From Actinomycetes bacterium (GTDB lineage Bacteria; Actinomycetota; Actinomycetes; Actinomycetales; Dermatophilaceae), in NCBI GenBank assembly GCA_029778715.1, contig JAKOPT010000045.1, positions 124,001-188,000 on the forward strand: DNA of 64,000 bases, given 5' to 3'. Shown here piece by piece: positions 45,901 to 53,127 of this stretch (position 1 is its first letter; each line of letters opens with the position of its first letter). Below the pieces are notes generated by a model that was not told the DNA's origin, did not search any database, and saw only the letters and a list, made by a program, of their open reading frames with translations. The translations under genes were made by a program, and so were the position numbers.

Positions 45901-48900
45901 ACCCGTTGACCATCACGGTGCCGACGAGCGGGGTCGACCCCGACGGTGACACGGTGAGCATCCGCGGCATCGTCGGGCGTGGCGGCGGCGCGGTGGCCCT
46001 GACCCTGGGCCGGGTCGTGTCCATCGGGCCCGACACCATCCGCTACGAGGCCTACCCCAACGCCTCGGGCACCGAGATCATCGACTACGAGGTGGCCGAC
46101 CGGTTCGGGGAGTTGAGCCGGGCCTTCGTCCGGGTCGGCGTCATCGCCCCCGGTGACCCGCAACCGCCGGTGGCCGTCGACGACACGGTGACCGCTGCCC
46201 CGGGGAAGACGGTGACCATTCCGGTCCTCCAGAACGACCTCATCGCCCGCGGCGATGTCGTGACCGTGACCCTTGCCGAGGACGCCAAAGACTGGAAGGT
46301 CGATCCGGCGACTCACCTGGTGACGACGAAGGTACCGCCGGAAACCGCACCGCTACACCACACGGTTTACGCCATCGACAACGGCATCTTCGACCCGTCC
46401 CGGGCGACGATCCTCGTGCGCGGGCAGTCGGGGTTCATCAACCCGCCGATCACCAAGGACGACGTCGCCAAACCCAAGCCGGGTGAGGAGAGCACCCTCG
46501 TGGACGTGCTTGCCAACGACTTCGACGTCGACTCCGAGCCGGGCACCCTCAAGATCGCCCAGGTCCTCGGCGAGGGGGCGACGATCGAGCGCACCGCGGA
46601 CGGACCGCGGGTGCGGGTGACCATCACCGATCACGCCCGCACCGTCCCCTACGTCGTCGAGGACGAGGACGGCGCGCGCGGCCTGGCTCTCATCCACGTG
46701 CCGGCCGGCTCCAAGGGGCGCCCCTATGTCCCCGAGACCGCGCTCATCTCCATGGATCAGGACGCGACCAAGACAGTGGCCCTCGCCGACTACGTCAAGT
46801 CACCCCAGGGCCGCGTGCTCGGCATCACCGCCGCCACCACGATCTCCTCAACACCGACCGGCCGGTTGACGGTCACCGAGAACGGCCCGACCGGCCTGAC
46901 CCTCACCTCGAGCCAGGGCTATGTCGGGCCGGGCGCGATCACGCTGGAGGTGACCGACCAGACCAAGGCCGATCAGACCGATGTCAACACGGCATACGTC
47001 ACCATTCCGGTCCAGATCGGGCCCAAGGTGCCGTTGTTGCGGTGCCCGAGCAGCGCAATTGACCTGTATGCCGGGGGGCGGGCTCGCGCTCTCGACATCC
47101 CGACGCTGTGCCGGGCCTGGTTGCCGCAAGGGATGACCATGGACGATGTCGCGTTCACCGCGTCCTGGACCAAGGAACCCGCCGGCGTGGACTTCCAGCA
47201 GGTGGGGACCGGCGATCGCGAGGTGCGGTTGTCGGCGGGGGCTTCGGCCCCGAGCGGGGACGGTGTTCTCGCCATCGGTGTCAAGGGCGGCAGCAGCCGC
47301 GGCGAGGTGACCGTGCGGGTCATCGGCAGGAGCGGTCCGGGTGGCACGACACCCCAGCCGATGCCCCCTCCACGGCTACGCCCGATGTCGATCGCGGGTC
47401 TCCAGGAGGGTCAGTCGCAGACGGTCAACGTCGCCTCCTATCTAGATTCGCCGCTGGCCAACCCCCAGTGCACCGTCGAATCGGCCATTCTCGCCAGCGG
47501 GTCCAACATCGACGTCGCCAAGAGCGGCTGCACGGTGACGGTGACGGCGGGCAAGGCCCCGAGTATGACCGGCTCCATCACCGTGACCGCGTCGGACAGC
47601 CCGGGGCGGACCGCGACCGGGTCCATCGACCTCACCCTGCTCGGCAAGCCCGGCGCCCCCACCGCGGTGACCGCGCAGCCGGACCGGGAGGCCGGCGGCC
47701 GCGCCCGGGTGGCGTGGGTGGCTCCGACTTACGACGGTGGCAGCCCGATCCGCACCTTCACCGTGCGTTGGACCGGCGGTTCGAGCGGCTCCCAACCGTG
47801 CGTGTCCTCACCGTGCACGATCGAGGGACTCACCAACGGCCAGGACTACACCTTCACCGTGACCGCCACCAACGGGGTCGGCGAAGGCGACCCGAGCGCC
47901 GCGAGCAACGTCGCTCGGCCCGACACCAAGCCCGGCCCGGTCGGCGGGGTGTCCATGATCAGCCGCGGCGATGGGTCGTTGACGATCGGGTGGTCCACGC
48001 CCGACAACAAGGGGAGCGCGATCAGCAAGTACACCCTGCGCGTCATCCCCACCGACGGCTCGGGTGCGGCCCGCACCGTCGATGTCGCTGCCCCGGATCT
48101 GTCGACAGTCGTCTCCGGCCTCAACAACGAGGTCGAATACGACGTCTCGGCTCAGGCGTGGAATGAGGTGGGTGCCGGCCCGTTCGGCGCCTCGAGCCGG
48201 ATGCAGTCCGCGGGCACCCCGCCGGCGGTGGCCGCTCCCACCCTCACACCCGGCGGCCTCGGGCCGACGGCCGACCTCACGACGGTTGACCTCGCCTGGA
48301 CCGCGACCCGACCCAACGGACCGCCGCTCACGGCATACACGGTCTTCAAACGGATTGGCGGCGGCGGCTGGCAGGAGTTGGCGCGGGTGTCGGCCTCGAC
48401 CTTCACCTACCGCGATCAGGTGCCGGTCGACGGCTCGAAGTTCGACTACGTCGTGACCGCCACCAACGGGGCGGGCATCACCTCACCGCAAGCCAACGTG
48501 AGCACGTTTACCGCGATCGGGCAACCGGCGACCCCGTCGGTGTCGGCAAGCACGCCGGCCCCCGACAAGACGGTGACCATGGTGGTCTCGCTCGGGAATC
48601 CGCACGCCCGGGGCTACAGTTCGGTCCGCTGGTCCTCCTCGGGTGGCGGAAGTGGCTCGATGAGTTGCACGGCCTCGAGTTGCCCGGCCGGTGGTCAGGT
48701 GACGATCAAGACTCCCGCCCTGCCCACCCCGGGCGCGCAGACGATGACGGTGATCGCCAGCAACGGGACGAGTGACTCGGCACCGGCCACGGTGTCCGCG
48801 AGCCCGTTCGGACCCACTCCGGTGCCGACGAACGTCAACGGCTCGGCGAGTGGCACGACCGTCACTTTCTCGTGGAGTCTGCCCACCGATGGTCGCCCGA

Positions 48901-49382
48901 TCACCCAAGTCCAAGTCACGGGTTCGTACTCCTACAGCGGCGGGCCGTTGACGTCGGTCAGTTACAACGCGGGTTACAGCGCCACAGCCACCATCCAGGT
49001 GCGGTCCTACTCCGAGGCCGGCTGGTCCGGCTGGTCCTCGCCGGTGTCGGTGCGCACCCCGCCACCGCCGCTGGTGCTCACCGTCGAACATGGGACCTCG
49101 ACCACGAATGCGAGCTACGGGTGTTACCACGGCAGCGCGATCACGTGCTTCCGGCCCAAGGTGACGGTCGGCAACTTCGGTGGAACGGTTTCCTGCTCGC
49201 TGTTTGCCCCGACGAGCACGCCGGGGACGGGCTACAACGACTACCGCACGTCGTGGACCCAGCCGGACAACTCGACCGAGGAGCACGGCAACTACCTGGG
49301 CTACTACAGTTACCAGTCGGTTCAGGTGACGTGTTCCGGGCCGAACGGCTCCAAGTCGGTCACCCAGAACTGGGTCTACTAA
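42996..49382 (+). CDS. Giant membrane-anchored Ig-like/FN3 surface protein (cluster A)
   Basis: The 2128-aa protein starts with a basic cytoplasmic segment and one membrane span (33-53). Residues 55-420 form a conserved extracellular domain with 'GCVHGAW' at about 346 and 'FRVNRG' at 389. Then follow Ig-like/cadherin-like repeats recognisable by 'VLDNDTD', 'LANDIPG', 'VLANDYS', 'VLDNDTM', 'VLQNDLI' and 'VLANDFD' (near 469, 669, 767, 868, 1078 and 1170). From 1550 to 2035 lie about five FN3-type domains ('GLTNGQDYTFTVTATNGVGE' is typical), and a C-terminal module with several cysteines. It is a long fibre projecting from the membrane. ATG overlaps the preceding gene. No sortase signal. Confidence 0.92.
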   Translation: MRFPWGSRSGSGAPRRFGMPSARPGARGRRGRIASTVVVALAATALGVAAASSQGSMVHQADLGDSGIWLTSDVLAKYGRFNTQARQMDAGVAVDVAPGSAIDVLQDGAAVLAWTIGSAKLQAIDPRAGTTTNAATVVPAPSAPKAGVIPGTVVDLRGGTVALVDPKTGKVWAQRVDSRGGITDLTKLAATVKPLTTVGGEASVAVGEDGAVHVVSGEKAAVTTLTPHGEGFADPVTVSTHAKGDSLQISALGAAWVVYDARTDRLFSADHADGVGVGLATDSEHAAYAALQVPGPTADAAAIAGPNAVRMVRLDGGTTTGGVEIQERVNRSATQPLIAAPVVVRGCVHGAWKETGHVFYGANCGVTHAVPTGTIDNPSETAVRSGVKFRVNRGLIILNDLDTGSAWDVDHDKQKIDNWDAVIPPPELEKNNDKKDKNLVDSAVVQQPPTAEPDNLKVRAGRTSKLHVLDNDTDVAGSVLAIDPADVTASSNDKVAVSVAGDGQSIDASVPAGEKGTFTFTYKVGNGKATSSAAQVTVTIVDDSVNTPPHLRAGAQQLATASYPVLAGKRLSLPVVGDWRDDESDTVSVSTTDEATSVDGQGRLDYVAGLTPASVDVPYLVSDGRGDPTSGSARVEVIGGADTRARNPITQPDVLRGVVGKPLQIQPLANDIPGADPGDPDAALRLAGDVRAVGNLIVDSNRDTGVVTITPSAAGIFVLAYAAQMGSAVAPGRIRVDVAASPDPNAPPVAVSDTGTLRGQLPTMVDVLANDYSPRADVLVTQSVSVSKDNSWIEASVYQGRWVRLRALEPSGGGNAARSGTVTYVVSDGTHVARGQIDVVQRPVTALTPVVRDDQAIVREGDAVTIPVLDNDTMADGIPLRLDPLSVKVLDGLPQTAFASDNVVRFVPEGKALTADQHVTIEYAAYPEGAPQRAQTGRIAVTVTPLPTAARPNRAPVARSFTTSVTAGDPLTITVPTSGVDPDGDTVSIRGIVGRGGGAVALTLGRVVSIGPDTIRYEAYPNASGTEIIDYEVADRFGELSRAFVRVGVIAPGDPQPPVAVDDTVTAAPGKTVTIPVLQNDLIARGDVVTVTLAEDAKDWKVDPATHLVTTKVPPETAPLHHTVYAIDNGIFDPSRATILVRGQSGFINPPITKDDVAKPKPGEESTLVDVLANDFDVDSEPGTLKIAQVLGEGATIERTADGPRVRVTITDHARTVPYVVEDEDGARGLALIHVPAGSKGRPYVPETALISMDQDATKTVALADYVKSPQGRVLGITAATTISSTPTGRLTVTENGPTGLTLTSSQGYVGPGAITLEVTDQTKADQTDVNTAYVTIPVQIGPKVPLLRCPSSAIDLYAGGRARALDIPTLCRAWLPQGMTMDDVAFTASWTKEPAGVDFQQVGTGDREVRLSAGASAPSGDGVLAIGVKGGSSRGEVTVRVIGRSGPGGTTPQPMPPPRLRPMSIAGLQEGQSQTVNVASYLDSPLANPQCTVESAILASGSNIDVAKSGCTVTVTAGKAPSMTGSITVTASDSPGRTATGSIDLTLLGKPGAPTAVTAQPDREAGGRARVAWVAPTYDGGSPIRTFTVRWTGGSSGSQPCVSSPCTIEGLTNGQDYTFTVTATNGVGEGDPSAASNVARPDTKPGPVGGVSMISRGDGSLTIGWSTPDNKGSAISKYTLRVIPTDGSGAARTVDVAAPDLSTVVSGLNNEVEYDVSAQAWNEVGAGPFGASSRMQSAGTPPAVAAPTLTPGGLGPTADLTTVDLAWTATRPNGPPLTAYTVFKRIGGGGWQELARVSASTFTYRDQVPVDGSKFDYVVTATNGAGITSPQANVSTFTAIGQPATPSVSASTPAPDKTVTMVVSLGNPHARGYSSVRWSSSGGGSGSMSCTASSCPAGGQVTIKTPALPTPGAQTMTVIASNGTSDSAPATVSASPFGPTPVPTNVNGSASGTTVTFSWSLPTDGRPITQVQVTGSYSYSGGPLTSVSYNAGYSATATIQVRSYSEAGWSGWSSPVSVRTPPPPLVLTVEHGTSTTNASYGCYHGSAITCFRPKVTVGNFGGTVSCSLFAPTSTPGTGYNDYRTSWTQPDNSTEEHGNYLGYYSYQSVQVTCSGPNGSKSVTQNWVY

Positions 49383-49394
49383 CTATCGGCTCGC

Positions 49395-49429
49395 TCCGGG
49401 GGCGCCCGCATTGCCCGGGTGCCCCCGGA
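49395..49429 (+). terminator. Hairpin after the cluster A giant gene
   Basis: TCCGGGGGC (49395-49403) pairs with GCCCCCGGA (49421-49429), 12 bases after the stop. Strong GC stem, no U-tract; it likely separates cluster A from cluster B. Confidence 0.7.
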
Positions 49430-49493
49430 CCGAGGAGACTGGCCCAGACCGCACTTTCTTGGTCGCCACCCCGAGGGAGAGGAGCACACTCCC

Positions 49494-50390
49494 GTGCAGT
49501 GCCCCAACTGCGACGAAGCCGTGGCCGTGTGGGCGTTGTTCTGCCCCCACTGCGGCGTTCGTCTTCACGACGAACCACCAGTGACTCACGAGGACGATGC
49601 CTCCCTCTCCGATGAAATCTTCTCGGACGGGCCGGTGCCGGAGGCGGTTGCTCCGGAGCCGGTGTCGTCGTCCGCGCCGGAGGCGGTTGCTCCGGAGCCG
49701 GCGTGGTCGTCCGCGCCGCCCACCGAGGTCGTACCGGTGGTGGCCGCCTCGGCGCCGTCCCGGCGTTCCCGGGCCGCACAGCGTCCCTCGGCCCCGCCGG
49801 CGGGGCCGCCGGTGACGACCCCGCCGCCGGTGACGGCACTGCCGCCCGTGCCCACGCGGCGGGCCGCGGCATACAAGGGTGCCAGGCGGGCGCAGCACCG
49901 CTCGGGGGTGCCGCCGTGGCTCATGCTTCTCAGCGGCATTCTGGTTGTCATCGCCGTCGCCGTCGCCGCCTGGGCGTTCGTGCGCGTCGACGACCCCGGG
50001 ACCCTAACCCCGACGCGCTCTGCCGGCGCCGCCGCGTCTCCCACGGGGTCGGTGGTCAAAACCACCGGGGCGGCGAGCGCCTCGCCGTCGGCGAGCGGGT
50101 CGCCCAGTCCCAGCCCGAGCGCCACCTCACTGCCGGCCGGGGTGCCGGCCGGGGCGGTCGCTTGCGGGTCGGCGGGCAACACTCAGGTGTATGCCGGTGA
50201 TCGCAACACCTCGTGCCCGTTCGCGCTCGCCGTGGCCGCGGCATACGCGCAAGCCGCCGCCACCGGGGCGGCGGACAGTCCGATCACCGCTCACTCGCCG
50301 GTGACCAATCGCGACTACACCCTGACCTGTTCTGGAACGCCGACGCGTTGTGCCGCGCAGGGCGGCGCGAGTGTCTATCTGACGCGGTGA
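49494..50390 (+). CDS. Zinc-ribbon single-pass membrane protein
   Basis: The 298-aa product starts with a zinc ribbon, 'CPNCDEAVAVWALFCPHCG' (four cysteines, residues 3-21), then a Pro/Ala/Val-rich cytoplasmic linker of about 110 residues with a 13-residue tandem repeat, one membrane span (about 143-165, 'MLLSGILVVIAVAVAAWAFV') and an extracellular domain with four cysteines and 'PITAHSPVTNRDYTLTCSG', probably two disulfides. GTG 49494 lies eleven bases after GAGAGGAG. I know no function; the layout suggests a membrane component linking cytoplasmic phospho-signalling to the outside. Confidence 0.78.
   Translation: MQCPNCDEAVAVWALFCPHCGVRLHDEPPVTHEDDASLSDEIFSDGPVPEAVAPEPVSSSAPEAVAPEPAWSSAPPTEVVPVVAASAPSRRSRAAQRPSAPPAGPPVTTPPPVTALPPVPTRRAAAYKGARRAQHRSGVPPWLMLLSGILVVIAVAVAAWAFVRVDDPGTLTPTRSAGAAASPTGSVVKTTGAASASPSASGSPSPSPSATSLPAGVPAGAVACGSAGNTQVYAGDRNTSCPFALAVAAAYAQAAATGAADSPITAHSPVTNRDYTLTCSGTPTRCAAQGGASVYLTR
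49641..49718 (+). repeat. Two in-frame 39-bp repeats
   Basis: Units starting GAGGCGGTTGCTCCGGAGCC at 49641 and 49680 encode EAVAPEPVSSSAP and EAVAPEPAWSSAP. Confidence 0.85.
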
Positions 50391-50400
50391 GGAGTACCCG

Positions 50401-51249
50401 TTGACGCCCTCCCCAGCCACCGCACCGATGGGGCGGTGTACCTCCTGTGGGTTCGAGCCGTCGTACCCCACGACCTCGTGTCCGCAATGCGGTGGGGTGG
50501 TCACGGCGCGCTCCGCGGTGGCGGGTATGCCGCCGCCCGCTCCCGACGCCGGCTTTGCCGACCGCACGATGCGTCGGGCCGACCTTGCCGGGGCGGCGGG
50601 CGGCATACCTGTCGATGGGGGTATTCCGCGTGCCGGCGGTGCGCCGGGGGTTGGCCTGCCGTCCTGGGGTGAGGCCGATGGCACCGAGGCGCCGCAGGAA
50701 ACCTCTCGGACGCGGGTGCCAGACACCCTTCCGGACCGGGAGTTGCCGCAGCCGCTCGGTGGGCTAGGGGGCGCGGCGCCGGCATCCCTCGGCCTGCGGT
50801 TGGCCGCGGTGCTCCTCGACGGGCTGCTGCTCGGCCTGCCCAACGTCATCGTCTGGGGGGTGGCCGCGGCGGTCCTGGCCCGGACCTCCTCGCTCGTGCT
50901 TTCGGTCACCGTCGCGGTGGTAGCGGCCGTGTGGACGGTCCTCGTCGTGCTCCTGGAGATCGTGCCGGTCGGGCGGATCGGCGCCTCGTTGGGCCGGCTG
51001 CTCCTCGGCGTGCGCATCATCGACGCGCGTGCGGGGACGACCATCGGGGTGGGGCGCGCCATTGTGCGGCGCCTGGTATGGGCGTTGATGGCGGTGCCGT
51101 GCTACCTGGGGTTCATCTCCTACGTCACGGACTCCTCCGGGTACCACCGCGCCTGGCACGACAAGGCTGCCGGGTGTGTGGCCGTGGCTGCACCGCGGGT
51201 GCCCTTCGGGGCCGCGATCCGGGCCGTCGTGGGGACCTTGAAGCCCTGA
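50401..51249 (+). CDS. Zinc-ribbon RDD family membrane protein
   Basis: The 282-aa protein has an N-terminal zinc ribbon ('CTSCGFEPSYPTTSCPQCGG', residues 13-32), a linker containing 'RTMRRADL' (Thr56) and a C-terminal RDD domain with three or four membrane segments: 'GLRLAAVLLDGLLLGLP' (arginine and aspartate of the RDD name) near 130, 'LLLGVRIIDARAGTTIG' near 200 and 'YHRAWHDKAAGC' near 250. RDD proteins are poorly understood; some are ion transporters. TTG at 50401 has GAGGAG six bases upstream and I took it as start; ATG 50428 is the alternative. Confidence 0.82.
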   Translation: MTPSPATAPMGRCTSCGFEPSYPTTSCPQCGGVVTARSAVAGMPPPAPDAGFADRTMRRADLAGAAGGIPVDGGIPRAGGAPGVGLPSWGEADGTEAPQETSRTRVPDTLPDRELPQPLGGLGGAAPASLGLRLAAVLLDGLLLGLPNVIVWGVAAAVLARTSSLVLSVTVAVVAAVWTVLVVLLEIVPVGRIGASLGRLLLGVRIIDARAGTTIGVGRAIVRRLVWALMAVPCYLGFISYVTDSSGYHRAWHDKAAGCVAVAAPRVPFGAAIRAVVGTLKP

Positions 51250-51279
51250 GGGACTGAGCGCCAGTCGGCCTCACGGGAC

Positions 51280-51342
51280 GTCCCCATTTCCGGGGACAAA
51301 CGGGCGAGACCCCTCGTCCGCGCCGGTCCGGCTCTCTACCCT
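51280..51342 (+). promoter_or_regulatory. Inverted repeat plus -10-like box before the 51.4-kb gene
   Basis: GTCCCC-ATTTCC-GGGGAC (51280-51297) is followed after 39 bases by TACCCT (51337-51342, TANNNT) and 55 bases later by the start codon. The same spacing is found before the giant gene at 56505. Confidence 0.45.
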
Positions 51343-51397
51343 GCCTCATGGGGTGCGCCCGCATCCCGCGATGCCTCTCTCGCGAAAGGGCTGGACC

Positions 51398-52345
51398 ATG
51401 GCGGGTCCTGCGGAGTTCACTGGGTGCTCGGCGTGCGGGTACCAGCCGGAGTATCGCGTGGCGAACTGTCCTCGGTGCGGGCAACGACTGACCTCGACGT
51501 CCTCCGCTGCGTTTGGGTCCACACCGCTGGCCACCCCGCCGCCGCCGGTGCTCCCCCCACCGCCGCCCCCGGCGACCCCGCCGCCGCCGGTGCTCCCCCC
51601 ACCGCCGCCCCCGGCGACCCCGCCGCCGCCCGTGCCGCCGCCCCCTCCGGCGCCGAGGACCGCGCCGCCGGTGGCCCAACCGAGTCTGCAAGTACAGTTG
51701 CCTCTCGCCGGTCAGACCGTTCGTCGAGCCAGTCTCGTGCCGCCGCCGGAAGCGATTGCTCCGGGGGCAGCGGGCCCGCCCGTAGCCCCAGCGATGAGTT
51801 TGCCCCAGCCCCCTGCGGTCGCGGCGCCTGCGGTCGCGCCTTTCCCACCCGTCGCCGCACCGGCCGCACCGGCCGCACCGGCCGCTCCGGCCGCTTCCGC
51901 TGCACCCGCCTTGCTACCTCCGGGCCTGCCCGCAGCCAGTTTCGAACGCCGCGCATTGACGCGGTTGGCCACGGTTGCAGCCACCCTCGTTCTCCTCGCG
52001 CCGGTCGGCATGATCAAAGCCGATTCTGCCGGCCAATGGGTTGCCTTCGTGTGGCTGTTTGTCGTGGGGGCCGGCCAAATGGTCTTGATGATCGTGCGGG
52101 GCTACGAAATCGGATCATGGGTGACGGGGGTGACCCAGGTGACCATGTCGACAGGCAAGCCGGGAGGTGTCGCGGTGTTTCTCAAGTTCTTGCTGCAAAA
52201 CGTCGTGAGCAGCGCCACCTGTGGTCTCGGGGGGATCGTCACGCTCATCCTGCGACCGCCGCTCAACCAGAATTGGTTCGACCGGGTGGCGGGTGTTGTC
52301 GTTGTCGAGACTCGGCCTCCGTGGGTCGGCCCATCGCCCCGATGA
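51398..52345 (+). CDS. Zinc-ribbon membrane protein, RDD-like
   Basis: The 315-aa product opens with a zinc ribbon ('CSACGYQPEYRVANCPRCGQ', residues 9-28) almost identical in plan to that of the RDD protein before it, then a Pro-rich linker with 14-residue tandem repeats, the motif 'GQTVRRASL' (Thr107), an Ala/Pro stretch, and three membrane segments at about 195-300 ('ATVAATLVLLAPVGMI', 'WVAFVWLFVVGAGQMVLMIV', 'FLLQNVVSSATCGLGGIVTL'). The C-terminal part resembles an RDD-type domain, but weakly. ATG 51398 follows AAAGGG. Its stop overlaps the PP2C start (ATGA). Confidence 0.78.
   Translation: MAGPAEFTGCSACGYQPEYRVANCPRCGQRLTSTSSAAFGSTPLATPPPPVLPPPPPPATPPPPVLPPPPPPATPPPPVPPPPPAPRTAPPVAQPSLQVQLPLAGQTVRRASLVPPPEAIAPGAAGPPVAPAMSLPQPPAVAAPAVAPFPPVAAPAAPAAPAAPAASAAPALLPPGLPAASFERRALTRLATVAATLVLLAPVGMIKADSAGQWVAFVWLFVVGAGQMVLMIVRGYEIGSWVTGVTQVTMSTGKPGGVAVFLKFLLQNVVSSATCGLGGIVTLILRPPLNQNWFDRVAGVVVVETRPPWVGPSPR
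51530..51640 (+). repeat. In-frame 42-bp proline-coding tandem repeats
   Basis: Units at 51530, 51572 and (partial) 51614, nearly identical, encoding ATPPPPVLPPPPPP. Confidence 0.88.
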
Positions 52346-53127
52346 GCGTCACAGTCGGGTCGGCGGGGCATACGAGCGTGGGTCGCGTGCGCACGCTCAA
52401 CGAGGATGCCTGGTATGCCGGGGAGCACCTTTTCGTGGTCGCCGACGGCATGGGGGGTCACGCCGCTGGTGACGTGGCCAGTGCTCTCACGATCGCGGCA
52501 TTGACGGTCTTGGATCGACCCGGGGTGCACGCCGGCGAGGTAGCGGTTGCCATCGCGGAGGCGAACGCGGCCGTCCTGGCTCATGCCGTGGACCATCCCG
52601 AGGCGACCGGTTTGGGTTCGACCGTCTGTGGGTTGGTGGCGGGCAATGAGGGGTGGCTCGTCTTCAATGTGGGAGACTCCCGCTGCTACGAGGTGGCGGA
52701 AGGGCGACTTCGACAGATCACCGTGGACCATTCCGAAGTGCAAGAACTGATCGATGCTGGTCAACTCACGCGCGAGGAAGCGCGTGTTCACCCCAACCGC
52801 AACGTCATCACCCGGGCCGTCGGCCAGGATCCGGGCCCTGAGGTCGACTTCTTCGTGACACCGGCCGGCGTCGGGAGCAGGTTGCTCCTCTCCTCAGACG
52901 GATTGTCGACGGAGTTGGACGACGCCCAGATCGCCCAGTGTTGTGCAACGACGACGGTGCCCGCGGAGTTGGCGGCGCTCCTGGTCCGCGTCGCCGAGGA
53001 CGCTGGCGGTCGCGACAACATCACGGTCATTGTCGTTGACGACGTCGTCGTTGACGACGACACTCGACCGCGTCGACGGTCGACAACTGTTCCCCGAGAT
53101 CTCATCGTGCGAGAGGTGGCCCAGTGA
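52342..53127 (+). CDS. PP2C-type Ser/Thr protein phosphatase (cluster B)
   Basis: A 261-aa paralogue of the phosphatase at 32976. Motifs: 'RVRTLNEDAWYAG' (the usual His before NED is Leu), 'VADGMGGHAAGDVAS', 'GLGSTVCGL', 'FNVGDSRCYEV', 'SSDGLSTELDD' and 'GGRDNITVIVVDD'. All acidic metal ligands are present, so it should be active. Cytoplasmic. ATG overlaps the previous stop and its own stop overlaps the FHA gene start, so it belongs to a tightly coupled run of genes from 51398 to 56266. Confidence 0.93.
   Translation: MSVTVGSAGHTSVGRVRTLNEDAWYAGEHLFVVADGMGGHAAGDVASALTIAALTVLDRPGVHAGEVAVAIAEANAAVLAHAVDHPEATGLGSTVCGLVAGNEGWLVFNVGDSRCYEVAEGRLRQITVDHSEVQELIDAGQLTREEARVHPNRNVITRAVGQDPGPEVDFFVTPAGVGSRLLLSSDGLSTELDDAQIAQCCATTTVPAELAALLVRVAEDAGGRDNITVIVVDDVVVDDDTRPRRRSTTVPRDLIVREVAQ

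Noticed and set aside
42081..46316. 1411-codon open frame antisense to the cluster A giant gene (and a 755-codon one at 58824-61091)
   Set aside because: Typical mirror frame of GC-rich third positions; composition is Asp/Gly/Arg/Val-rich without any domain, and the sense frame has clear Ig/FN3 motifs.
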